This document shows, in pieces, positions 48,031 through 58,626 of a DNA stretch of 64,000 nucleotides. Origin of the DNA: Anaeramoeba flamelloides (taxonomy: Eukaryota; Metamonada; Anaeramoebidae); the NCBI GenBank assembly GCA_027625915.1, contig JANTQA010000008.1, positions 2,869,001-2,933,000 of the forward strand. The letters run 5' to 3'. The notes under the pieces are model-generated. The model was not told where the DNA came from. It made no database searches and worked only from the letters and a program-made list of their open reading frames with translations. Both the position numbers and the translations under genes were made by a program. Within the stretch, counting starts at the first letter, position 1. Every line of letters begins with the position of its first letter.

Positions 48031-50269
48031 ATGTTCCACTCAATCGTCAGTTGCTACACTATGAAAAATCAAATGGCTGATTACCAGATAAAAGTTAAAC
48101 GGAATTCAGCTACTTATTATATTTGGAGAAATGACATTGCAATTTCAAAGCTTCATAAAGAAATAACTGATCTCTTTCCCGATGAAACCTCTTCGATAAA
48201 GAACCATCTAAAAAAACTAAAAAAGTTGGAAGGAGATCAAACGGAGAAACGTGTGAAACTTATGAGCAAATATTTAAAAGTTCTATCTTCGGATCCAGTA
48301 CTTAAGAAAAAAAAAATTATTAAGCGCTTCTTTCATGTAAGTTTTTTCCACAAAAATATTTTAATTTGAAAAAGACTTTTTTCGATTTTGCTACCTTTCG
48401 TTCGAACATTTTCAAATGTAGTTCATGGGTTCTTTTTTTTTTTCAAAATATATCGCTCTTCTTGTTTTAAAATGTTCAAAAGAGAGTTTAACAAAAAAAA
48501 ACAGATCAAGCTCCTAAATACTTTGGAAACAAAAAGTAAAATAGAGATCGAGAAGAATTGGAAATTGCAACTTTTCTTCTTTTTGTTTTGAATTGTTTCT
48601 TTGGTTCATTATTTTCTGTTTTTAATAAAAAAAAAATCTTTTTGTTTGAAAAATTTTTACTTCAACTGGATTTTTATCGAAGAAAACACAAACGAAAAAC
48701 AAAATCTTCGGTTAACCTTTAAATTCAAAGATCTTCAAAATTAGAACTTTTTTTGTTCCTTTTGAAACAAGAAAAATCATGAAAAAAAATTATTACAAAT
48801 GAGAATAACTGGCTAGTAACACTTTTTTTTCTTTCTTACACAAACACTTTTTTCACAAAAATTGCAGACTTTGACCTTTCCTAAAGAATGGAACTATTAG
48901 GCAAATAATTATTTGCGATTTGAAAATAAAATTGCCTTGAATTGGGCCAGTACATAAGATTTTGTTGTAAATTAATTTTTAAACGGAATTTTTTCCGAAT
49001 TTACCCTTTTCAAAAATTAATAAAAGGACAACACCTCTAAAACAGTTTTAAAAATGGATGACAAAAAAGAGTTCATTTAAAGTTTGTCAACAGTTTGAAA
49101 GATAAATCAAAAAACCTTAGCACAACACATTTGCAAATTTTTGCACAAAAACGAAAAATGTTTAAGGTTTAGAATAATGACTCTTTAAATTGTTTTGGTT
49201 CTTTGTCTCTGTCAAAGAAAGCTTGTTAAAAATCCAAAACAATTCTAGCTGAACCAAATAAAATTTGCCAAAAGTAAATTTTTTTGATACACCATACTTA
49301 AAATTCTCATTATTTTTTGTTATATGAATTTCTGTTAATTGAGATCCTATGATTATTTTTTGGTTATTTGAATTTTTATAATTGAAATTTCCTTTGAATA
49401 TTTTTTTTTAAATTTTTTTCATTTCTCAAAAAAGACAATGAATATCTCAAGAATGTTACAAAACCCTTACTCTGTCAAATTTAGAGTGTTACAAAATAAC
49501 CACAAATAATATTAAATCGAATAAAATTATTTAGGATCTTAATGTTTAGATGCTTTAATTTGAGAATAACTTTTCTAAAAGTGGCTTGGGACTGACTTAC
49601 TTTGGATTTGTAACTTAAAATTTTGATTTGCTAAAATTTTCAGAAACTCATAAAACATATTTTTGGAATGATCCAGTCATAATTACTGACAAGTTGAAAA
49701 AAATTCAACAAATTTTTTACTTCATTTCCCTTCTTTTTTAAAAGCTGAAAACTCGACTTTTGAAACATTTTACTTCAAAAAAGATATCCAAAATCAACTT
49801 ATTTTTCTTGTTTCTGTGAATTTATACAAATAAAATTCTTTACCCAAGGAAAATTAAAAAAATAATACTTGAATGAAAAAGATTTTCAAGAATTTTAGAA
49901 ATTATCAGTATAAGATCAAATATATTGTTTTTTTTTTGGAGAAAGCTGCTGTATTTTTTTGAATGAGAGAAAATTTTAAATCCAAAAAAATTTACAAAAA
50001 AAGAAAAACTAAAATGAGAATTTTAGTGCTTTTTTTTTTTTTTTTACTTTTTGAAATATATCTTTGGCTTTCAGAACAAAGAGTCAACTTTTCGGCAATT
50101 ATATTTAAAATATAATTACGCTTTTTGTTTTTCGACAGAATTCTTAAAGCGCTTGGCCGAGAAAAACACATTTATTTTCAACACATTACTTGTTTGCAAT
50201 TTTATGATAAACAGATTACAAATTATTAGAACAAGTTTGTTCATTCATTTTTTTGATCGATATGTATGA
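48031..50269 (+). CDS. Small PX-domain protein (two exons proposed)
   Basis: Exon 1, 48,031-48,336, ends at a GTAAGT donor in phase 0; a matching phase-0 exon at 50,075-50,269 follows a good acceptor (TTTGGCTTTCAG) and ends in TGA, giving 166 residues. Exon 1 has the layout of a phox-homology fold: IKVKRNSATYYIWRND (strands 2-3), KLHKEITDLFPDE, then KRVKLMSKYLKVLSSDPVL and IIKRFF (helices 1-3). The usual Arg-Arg-Tyr/Phe after strand 3 that contacts PI3P is replaced by Trp-Arg-Asn-Asp and no Pro-rich loop is evident, so lipid binding is uncertain. Exon 2 (TFRQLYLKYNYAFCFSTEFL) is not recognised. A basic open stretch at 48,470-48,590 may be an additional exon but does not fit the phase. ATG 48,031 or 48,061 may be the start. 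Confidence 0.5.
48337..50074 (+). other. Proposed 1.74-kb intron of the PX gene
   Basis: Contains a basic open stretch (48,470-48,590) and, at about 49,440-49,560, a fragment of repeat family 5 (ACAAAATAACCACAAATAAT). Otherwise A/T-rich filler. Confidence 0.4.
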
Positions 50270-50302
50270 AAATAATAAGGATGTGTTAAAAAATATGTTA
50301 TT

Positions 50303-51050
50303 TCCAAAAAAGTGGTGTAAATTTATTTTAAAATATCTTTATTAAACTTAATTCTAATATAAAGATTTAAATACCCAACATTGTAATTTGATATTTATTG
50401 GTTCTTTCTAATAATCCAATTTGTTTATTAGTACGAGAGTTACTTTAATAAGCTTTTCCCAAAAACAACAAGGCAAATACATTTAAAAATATTATTATTA
50501 AACTCAATCCTCAATTTTACAATTTAAATAGCCAAAATGATTCTTAATTAATTGATTCTTAATAATAATCCAATTTTTTTCTTTGTATTCTATTAAATAA
50601 ATAAATTATATTAAAATTTCTGAACTCAATTTTATATGATCTTTTTTAAAAGTGAAAATAGATGAGTTAACTTTTTCTATTTTTAATCAAAAAAAATTGT
50701 TTTCCAAAGAGCCTTTTTTTTCTCGGTAAAATTTCCAGAGAATGAAAAACTTATAACTGTATTTTATTGTTTAGAAAATCTTTTGAATCATTACCTTATT
50801 GTCCATTTTTTTTTTTTTTTTTGAAATTGACTGTGCATTGTTTTCACCAAAAATAGTGCTATTTTTTTTTTTTCATTTTTTGGAAATATTTTGATGAACA
50901 TTTTTTGAAATAAATTAAATTCATTGATTCAACCAGTCTTAAAAATTCTCTATATTTGATATATTGTCAGTTAATGGATAGAACCACTAATACAGATGTT
51001 TTTTTATGAAATATAAAAAAAAATGCAACATCACTTTTTTGGAAATACCT
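50303..51050 (-). mobile_element. MITE family 1, copy C, with internal duplication
   Basis: Ends TTATTTCCAAAAAAGTGGTG and ATCACTTTTTTGGAAATACC, TA flanks. It runs opposite to copy A: ATAGTGCTATTTTT..CATTTTTTGGAAATATTTT near 50,860 is the inverse of the block at 410-450. It is about 160 bp longer than A and B because 50,323-50,420 is partly repeated at 50,470-50,580. It begins 34 bp after the proposed stop of the PX gene. Confidence 0.7.
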
Positions 51051-51700
51051 TAGAGTTAATTTGGATTTATTGTTAAGGATTTAAAGTTAAAACAAACACT
51101 TAATATTAGAGAGAGAATTTTGAAATGATTAAATTCGTAACCCCCAATGCAAATAGCTGAATAAACACAGCCATTAGAAGAATTTCAAGCTTACATTAGT
51201 TTTCTGAAACAATAATAGGAATTAACGGGAATGAAAAGAAAAACAATCTTAAAAAGAAAAAAAAAAACAAAAAACGAAAATAAAATGTAAAAAAAAGAAA
51301 GAAGAATAAACAAAAATAAAGAATTTAAAAATAGATCAGAAAAAAGTTTAAGGTTTGTGAAATTGAGATCAGTTTGAGTGACTATTTGATAGAAAATCAT
51401 TTGGAATTGAGATATTTTTCCCTGATAACATGTCGAGTCATATCAGGTAAGGAAATAGTATTTTGTGGCATCATAAAATTCTTTTTTTGTGTTCATTTTC
51501 CTCATCAATTCATCTGTATTTTCTTTACCAACAATGATTTTAAAATCAAAATCTTTGATTTTAGAAGACCTAAAATTCAAAAAAACTCAAAATATAAAAA
51601 TACAAGAAGACAAGAAAAAAATAAAAAGAAAAATTGTAGAAAAAATAAATAAAATATTAAACGAAAAAAATACAAACACACTACTAGATAATATAAATTA
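51051..51700. other. A/T-rich stretch next to the LINE fragment
   Basis: Open frames of 60-100 codons occur on both strands (for example 51,489-51,794 plus, Lys/Asn-rich) but none has a family match; part may be the 3' region of the LINE. Confidence 0.3.
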
Positions 51701-52885
51701 CAAATTCATATTCAAACCGACGACTAAGTTCTTAAATAACTGCTTCCATACAAGTACAATAGGCCACGATCCAACCACGGATATAAACAATTAAAAAAAA
51801 AAAATCTTTGATTTCTTGAGCTATCCTTCTTACATTGAGTTCTGTTTTTTCCATATCTTTTACAACCCCATATGAATTGATGTACATCGTTAATTTTTTT
51901 TTTTTGTACAACGGGCAGATTTTGAAATTTACTCCATTTTCCCCATTTATATGTGAATCTATTTAAACGCATTGTAAAATAACTTTTAGTTTGAATAGTG
52001 TTGTTAATGATTCCCAGTTTAGGTATGGCTGTTTTTCCCTAAAGTTGCCTTGAAATTGTGCAAATTTTAAGATATCTTTATAATTTCCAGTTTTCTTATT
52101 GAGAAGATTATGTTTTCTCGTATCTGGATTTGATATAATTTTCATGGGTTTTTTTTCTTGATTTCTTCTTTTCCCATGTTTTCTCAATCAGTGTTTTCTA
52201 TTTCATTCATTTTCAAATCCTTCACTAAATGGTTTAAGTTTAATGATTTTATTTTTTTGATGAAATTAGATTTTCTTCTTAGAAGCATATGCAGGGTGAT
52301 CAGTTCTGATTTCCCATTTGAGTATATCTGTGGGTGTTCCTATTTGAACTTTGATTATATGTTTTTTTCTTTTGTATTAATCTAGGTATATATCCTGTTA
52401 ATATCTGATTGGGTGAGATTCAATATATACTAATAAATATATTACTTGGTGCAAAGATGACTGCTTTAACTAGTTGAATTTTGTGAGTATTTGATATTTT
52501 TTTGTTTACATATATCTAGAAATATACATACCAGATGAAAAAATTTATTTTTGGCTTTTTCTACTGTTTTTTCAATATATTTTTGCTTATTGAGTCATTT
52601 TTCCAGATATTTGATTTTTTTTTTTAATTATTTGATTTTTTCTGTTCTATGTTCATTTACAGTTATGCCATATTTGGTGATAATTGTATAAAAATTTGCT
52701 TCAGGTTATCTGTTATTTTGTGTTCGGACTTTCCTTTTATGCTATAGATTAGATCTTCAGCATATATTTGTGTATCTATGTTCCAAGATTTTATTGATTT
52801 TAATATAAAATGAATTATATATGCATACAAAAAACATTGGTGTATGAGGGGTCTTCTTGGTCAACCCCCGCCCGATCACCATCAT
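51700..52885 (-). mobile_element. Decayed, 5'-truncated LINE (non-LTR) reverse-transcriptase fragment
   Basis: Read on the minus strand, 52,885-52,840 encodes GDRAGVDQEDPSYTNVF, a degraded form of the RT motif R-G-V-R-Q-G-D-P-L-S-P, and 52,766-52,700 encodes IYAEDLIYSIKGKSEHKIT, the YADD catalytic-box region; further down, KIQLVKAVIFAPSNIF resembles the thumb region. The three lie in different frames with stops between them, so the copy is dead. The sequence is G-richer than its surroundings. Nothing of the palm N-terminal to motif B is visible: the copy appears cut at about 52,885, typical of 5'-truncated LINE insertions. The 3' end is uncertain, near or beyond 51,700. Confidence 0.65.
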
Positions 52886-53050
52886 ATTATTTCCTTATCA
52901 ACTCCCTAAATAGGGGAAAATAAATTATTTTATATTATTGAACAATTATTGAAAATTAAAAAATAAAAATATTAAAATAATAATAACAATAACAACATAT
53001 AAATATAATAATTATAAAAAACAAAAAAAAAAAAAAAATAGTATTTAACA

Positions 53051-54714
53051 ATGCCTATCAATTTAAAAAGTTATGAAAAAACAAAACAAAAATTTCAAAG
53101 ATTTGCAAATAGAAAAGAAAAATTGATAAGCAAATGGAAAAAAATAAAATTTCCTAATGATCGGAATTTAATTACAGTCAAAATGAAAAAGCTAATCAGA
53201 AAAGGGATTCCAGAAGAATATAGGGCAAGAGTCTGGTTACTTGTTACTAATGGTACCGAGAGGTTAGAGAACTATTCTGATGGGTATGAGCGATGTTTAA
53301 TCAAATTATTTGGGACAGGAACGCCTTACCCAACAAAATTTTCAGATTATCCCAAATTTTCAGGTATCCATGATTATAAGTATCATCATTTTAATGACAC
53401 GACACCATTTGAACGATTAATGCACGTTCTTGAAAATGAGTACTTGGACGAAATAGAATATTGTTTACCAATATCAGACATTGTATCGATATTATTTTTA
53501 TATTTTAATGAAAGAGAAGTTTATGCGATCATTACTGAAATGATGGATCAATCAAAAATCAATCAAAAATATTTCCCAACAAACAAATTTGAATCGAATT
53601 TATTTGAAGAGACATTTATTGATTTAATTCTCATGAAAAAAAAAAAAATTGTCAAAAAGATGGCCAAAATTGAGGTCAATCCATTGAAATTTGTTTCCAA
53701 ATGGTTTAGCAGAACATTTGTTTCCGTTTTACCGTTTCAATGTGTCCTGCGAATATTCGATTCCTATTTATATGAAGGAACAAAGGTTTTTTACAGAATA
53801 GGGTTAGCTATTTTAAAAATGTGTAAAACAAAATTGATAAAAATGGAAAATGAAAAGCAATTTATCGAGATCCTCAATACCTTTTTCCAAGGATTAACAG
53901 AGAAAAAAATCGAACAGATGATGAATATTGCATTTAAGCTCTATTTATCAAGAGCAAAGCATTTTGATAGACTTGATCAAAAAAACATCGAAGAAAAATC
54001 GGATGAATTATTACTCCGCCAATGCCTATTTAGTGATGTTAAAAAAAATTCTGTTTCTCGGTTTTCCGAAATTGATGTTGAAGGAAATTCAAAGATTCTA
54101 ACTAAAAAGAAATTTGAAATGATACACTCCCAGATACCAGATATCTTCCAAGTTTTTAATCTAAAGTTGGTATTTGCCAGTTGGGAACATGGATACAATT
54201 TAGGTACACTCTATAGACTTTCATTAAAAGAAGGAAATGGCCCCTTACTTTTAATTATAAGAACGACCAAGCCAAAATGGGGGGTTATATTAGGTGCGTT
54301 TTTAACTCAAAATTTTAGTATTTCCAAAAACTTTTATGGGAAAGGAAATAGTTTTGTTTTTACTTTTGACAAGCAATTTGAAGTTTTCCATTGGGTATTT
54401 AATGACCAAGAGATTGATAACAACCAAAATAAAAATCAAAATGAGAAGGAAAAAAAAATACATAAAAGGCAGAAAACAGAGAGGATGAAAAAAAAAGAAA
54501 ATAAAAATAATGGTAAAAAAGGAAAAAAAGAACACAATAAGCAAAAAAAAATAAAAGAAATGAAAGAACACAATAAAAAAAAAGAAAGAAAAGGTGGAAA
54601 TGGGCATGATAAAAAGAAAGAAAAGAAAGAGCATAATAAAAAGAAAGAAGAAAAAGGAGAAAAAGAAGGAAAAGGGGGAAAAGAAGGAAAAGAAGAAAAA
54701 AGGGAGGAAGGGAA

Positions 54715-54746
<32 letters not shown>

Positions 54747-55202
54747 GAAGAAAAAGAAGAAAAAGAAGAAAAAGAAGAAAAAGAAGAAGAAAAAGAAAAA
54801 GAAGAAAAAGAAGAAGAAAAAGAAAAAGAAGAAGAAGAAGAAGAAGAAAAGGGAAACGAAAAAAAACTAAAAAAAGAAAAACAAGTCTCAAAGCAAAATT
54901 CAAAAATTATAAGTACAAGAAAAACAATAATTGTCGAACCAAAACAAGAAAAACATTTAGAAAAGAAAAATAAAATGATCGGAAAATATTTATTTATTTG
55001 TTCAACAAATGATAGAATACAAATTGGTGGTGGTGGCTCAGGGCCTTCAATAAGCATCGGCAAAAATTTATTAAATGGATTAACGGCAGTTTCTGGTACA
55101 TTTAATAATCGTCCTTTAGTTTCAACAACAGACCAAAAGAATAATGTTAATTCAGTTAATTTTGAAATCGGAGAAATTGAAATTTGGGCTTTTCGAGATT
55201 AA
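53051..55202 (+). CDS. TBC1D24-like protein: TBC domain plus TLDc domain
   Basis: ATG 53,051 follows an A-rich leader. Order of parts: RabGAP/TBC entry IRKGIPEEYRARVWLLV (about residues 48-64), then EYCLPISDIVSIL, LPFQCVLRIFDSYLYEGTKV and FYRIGLAILKM, closely like animal TBC1D24; the Gln finger (Tyr-x-Gln) is YCL here and no Arg finger is evident, so GAP activity is doubtful, as in TBC1D24. A TLDc domain follows (LVFASWEHGYNLGTLYRLSL, GPLLLIIRTT, FYGKGNSFVFTF), interrupted by a Lys/Glu-rich insert of about 170 residues, and finishes with DRIQIGGGGSGPSI, TFNNRPLVST and EIEIWAFRD. The last part is in a different frame: a +1 change is needed within the A25 run at 54,713-54,737. Read through, the product is about 716 residues. 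Such proteins act in vesicle traffic and oxidative-stress response. Confidence 0.88.
54430..54900 (+). repeat. Lys/Glu-rich low-complexity coding insert
   Basis: (AAGAAGAAAAAG)-type repeats inside the TLDc domain, with the A25 run at 54,713-54,737. Opposite-strand frames of 155-250 codons rich in Phe, Leu and Ser are by-products. Confidence 0.85.
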
Positions 55203-56069
55203 TTTGTCTACCAATTTTTAAATTTTGATAAAGATTTGATCTTATAATCGGTTATTTATAATGATGAAAATAAGAAATAGAAAACTTTGAGAAGGGGAAT
55301 GGGGTGGAGAGTTATTGAAAATATTTTATCTATTTATTTATTACATATTTTATAACATCTTTACTCTTTTCTTTTTCTTTTCTTTTTTTTTTTATTATTA
55401 AGGTTATTACTATTATTTTGTGAATATTTAAATTTATTAAAACGATGTTTTAATAATTTTATATTTATATTATTTATATATACACCTATATCTGTATTTA
55501 TTTATTAACTTCCATATATTTTTAATCCAAGTATTTAAATAATTTAAAGTTTTTATTTCATAATTAAAAATTTCTAACAATTATATTTCAATTAATCTAA
55601 TAGAAAAGTTTTAAAGAATTTAATTTTAAAGTTATTGTTCAGAAAATTGTTATTAAATATTTGTTTGCAGTTGATATATGTTTATTTAGATTTTTTCAGA
55701 ACAAGAACTCAAGATGAAATTTTTTCCAAATAAATATCACCCTAAATATTAAATCTTTTTTCAAATCTTTGAAAGTTCGATCTTTACATAAAATCAAAGG
55801 TTTTAATATAAAATTGATTAATAATTTCAGAAATATGATGAAATTTTTAATTTAACAGATCAATACTTCTACAACAATAGGGAAAACTTTTAAAATATGT
55901 TGTTGGTGAAATATACTCTATATATAAATTTTGTAGATGCAAAGTATCAAAAAATTTTGAGAGACAGAGAAACCCAGAAAAGAAAATTTGTATCAGTGAG
56001 ATCAAAATTGTTTTTTCTATTATTTTTGAACAAGAAAACCTATAAATTCATTCTATTTCTGTGGATTTT

Positions 56070-56385
56070 TGTAAAATGTAGATATTTGAAGATTCTCAAC
56101 ATTTGTAGACAATTTTTTTTTCAGAATTAGCCTGAAAATCACAAATTCTGTTTGAGTGAAGCAAGACACTTGATTTATTATGAATTATTTTTAGTCAAAA
56201 TTTTAAAATGACTAATATTTGCAAAGCAAATGTATATTATTTGTAATTTTTGATTGATTTTCTCAAAGAATAAATTTATTTGGTGGAATTCGAAAGAAGG
56301 TTAGGGGTTTCACAGCCACATTACCACTCTGAAAAAATCTACAAATGTCGAGAATCTATGAATATCTACAAAAATTATCATCAGC
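56070..56385. mobile_element. About 316-bp element with 50-bp inverted arms
   Basis: GTAGATATTTGAAGATTCTC then AACATTTGTAGA .. CAGA on the left; the right arm is the inverse (TCTACAAATGTCGAGAATCT then ATGAATATCTAC) with few differences. Confidence 0.65.
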
Positions 56386-57479
56386 CCTATTTCTTACTTA
56401 TTAAAAAAGTGTTTACAATGTAGTATTCCTATTTTCATCATTATTTTACCAAACCAAGTCTTTAATGCGAGAAATATTAAAGTAAATAGTGTTTTTCTTT
56501 TTTTGCGATTATTCTTTTGGTTCACCAAACAATTGATTTATTCCACATATTGAAAAATATTGATATTATATTAATACGGGAAGTTATGAAAATTAAAGTT
56601 TTAAAGTTATTTAAAAAATTTAGTAAGAAATATTGTTTTTTGATTCTCAAATGAAATTTTATTTTTCAAAAGAAAATTTTCTTGAAGATATTTGGGAAAT
56701 TAGTTAATTTTCTCATCAAAATTCAAGATTAATTTTTTTATTTTTACAAAAATTATTTAAATTATTATAATAATTCTAGTGAATAAGACCAAATAATTTG
56801 TTAAAAAAATTTTTATGCGATTTTTTTCTTCATTGTTTCAAAAAAAGAAAACAATTTTTTTCAAACTATTTAAGAATAGAATTTTTTTTGCATAATGTAT
56901 CTCAATTTAATTGAGAAAATTAGGTTAGACTTCTTTCAAATATTCATTTATTAAATCACTCTCTACTTCAATTATTTTTATTTTCTGAGATTTTAATTGA
57001 AATAGTAATGAATTAAAAATAATAACCAATAAAAAATATTCTTTCAAAATCAAAATTTTCAAACATAAAACAAAAAATATGTTTTCACACAATTTTCAAG
57101 AATTAACTTTATTATTAATATAAATAATTTTTAACTTTTTTTAGTTTTTATATTGAAAAAATGAGAATTTTCTATTTCAAAAAATAGGATTAAATTAATA
57201 AGTTGTTGAAAAGAGTTTTACTCACCCATTTCATCAGTCGAAACATGAATTACAAAAAAAAAATTTTCAAGATCCAAACAAGATTTCATTTTATTTTTGG
57301 TAATTTTTACTCCCTTAAATAATTTTTATTTTCTTATATGTGCAGACTAAAACCATATGTAAATACCTGAAAATGACTCATTAAGGCTGGAATCATTATG
57401 GTGAAAATTAATTTTCTCAAGTTGAAAAAAAATTTTGAGATTTTTATTCAAAACCCAATAACAATTGTTTAGCTAACCA

Positions 57480-58170
57480 AAAAGATGAAGATTGATCGAA
57501 AGTCTTCAAATTTTAAAAATGAAAAAGAAGACATTTTAAGAAAAAAGTGTTGAAAGAATGACACCTAATTTCCAATTAGAATGGCTGTTGAAATATAATT
57601 TTGAAAACAGTTATGTTGGTTTTGAAGTGTGGTTCTTTGGAGCTATCTGATATCTTGAAGATTTTTTTTTATTTTTTTCTATTCCATAAATAACTCATTG
57701 CCATCTCGGTCTTTTAGAAAACCCTTCCCTTTTCAAACATAGAGAGTTACAAAATAACCACAAATTATATACAATCAAATTAAATTGATTATGTACTGAA
57801 AGAAAACAATTTGTTTTGATTTGTAGAAATTTATCCTTTTGGAAATTTAAAAAAAGAAAACAAATTTTCTTTTTTTATATTTTGATTTTTTGAAATTGAG
57901 AATTCTTTTAATGCTTCTTTTTTATTTGATTTTTTATAATTGTGATTTCTTTTCAACATTTTTTTTCAATTTGATTTTTTCGAATTGTAGAATTCTTGAA
58001 CAATTTTTTTAATTGAATTTTGTTGTCAATTAGATACTATTTTATTTGTTTTGTTGTGTTTTGAATTTAGTAAATCAAAGGAAGTAGCAATTTTACAAGT
58101 TCTTTTTTTGAACAAAACTAATCCTTGAGCAAAGATCAAATCTTAGGTAATTTACTCAACCCCTAAAATA
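57480..58170 (-). repeat. Repeat family 5, second copy
   Basis: Reversed relative to 23,725-24,756. Shared blocks include CTAATTTCCAATTAGAATGG and TTGAAAACAGTTATGTTGG (57,566-57,620), ACAAAATAACCACAAATTAT (57,752) and, at the right end, AATTTACTCAACCCCTAA. Confidence 0.6.
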
Positions 58171-58374
58171 AAAACTTTATGTCTTTAAAAAAGAAACAGA
58201 ATTGCACCTTAAAATAGAGCAAAAAAATATAATGAACTCTACCTTCGTTCTTTTGATTACAAATGAGAATAAAATACTTCAAAAACAATCTGAAGAATAT
58301 ACAAACTAATTTCTAATTTGATAAGAGACATTATCATTTTTTAAAATTTTTTCCACCATTTATATTTTTGTAAA

Positions 58375-58626
58375 ATGTCTGCTCTTTTTGATTTCCGATC
58401 AATGTTAGTTGTAATTCTTCTTCTTATTTGTACTTGTACTTATATACACGAACGATTCCCACAATTATTAGATCGACAAAAACAAGGCTTCCGTGGCTTG
58501 TTATGGAAATTGGCAAGAATTGGCGAAAGAAAAAGTCAATACATTTGTATCGCTTGCTTAATTATGGGGGTTAATGTTTTATTTTTTGGGAACAAATCTG
58601 AAAAGACAATTTCAACAGAAAACTAA
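58375..58626 (+). CDS. TMEM167: Protein Kish (TMEM167 family)
   Basis: 83 residues, single exon. [20 protein letters not shown] .. [20 protein letters not shown] .. [14 protein letters not shown] matches TMEM167A/Kish almost position by position; the animal proteins are 72 residues and this one has a short polar C-terminal extension. Kish is a small Golgi/early-secretory membrane protein needed for secretion; residues 9-25 and 56-70 form the two hydrophobic segments around the conserved [10 protein letters not shown] loop. The ATG matches the family start. Confidence 0.95.
   Translation: MSALFDFRSMLVVILLLICTCTYIHERFPQLLDRQKQGFRGLLWKLARIGERKSQYICIACLIMGVNVLFFGNKSEKTISTEN

Larger units (their letters stand above)
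55203..58374. other. Intergenic region, 3.2 kb, repeats only
   Basis: Contains an inverted pair at about 56,070-56,128 and 56,327-56,385 and a copy of repeat family 5 at about 57,480-58,170. A 77-codon frame at 55,897-56,130 spans part of the first arm and is probably not a gene. Confidence 0.5.

Noticed and set aside
54302-55063. Minus-strand ORFs of 155-253 codons
   Set aside because: Reverse complement of the Lys/Glu insert and TLDc end of the TBC/TLDc gene.
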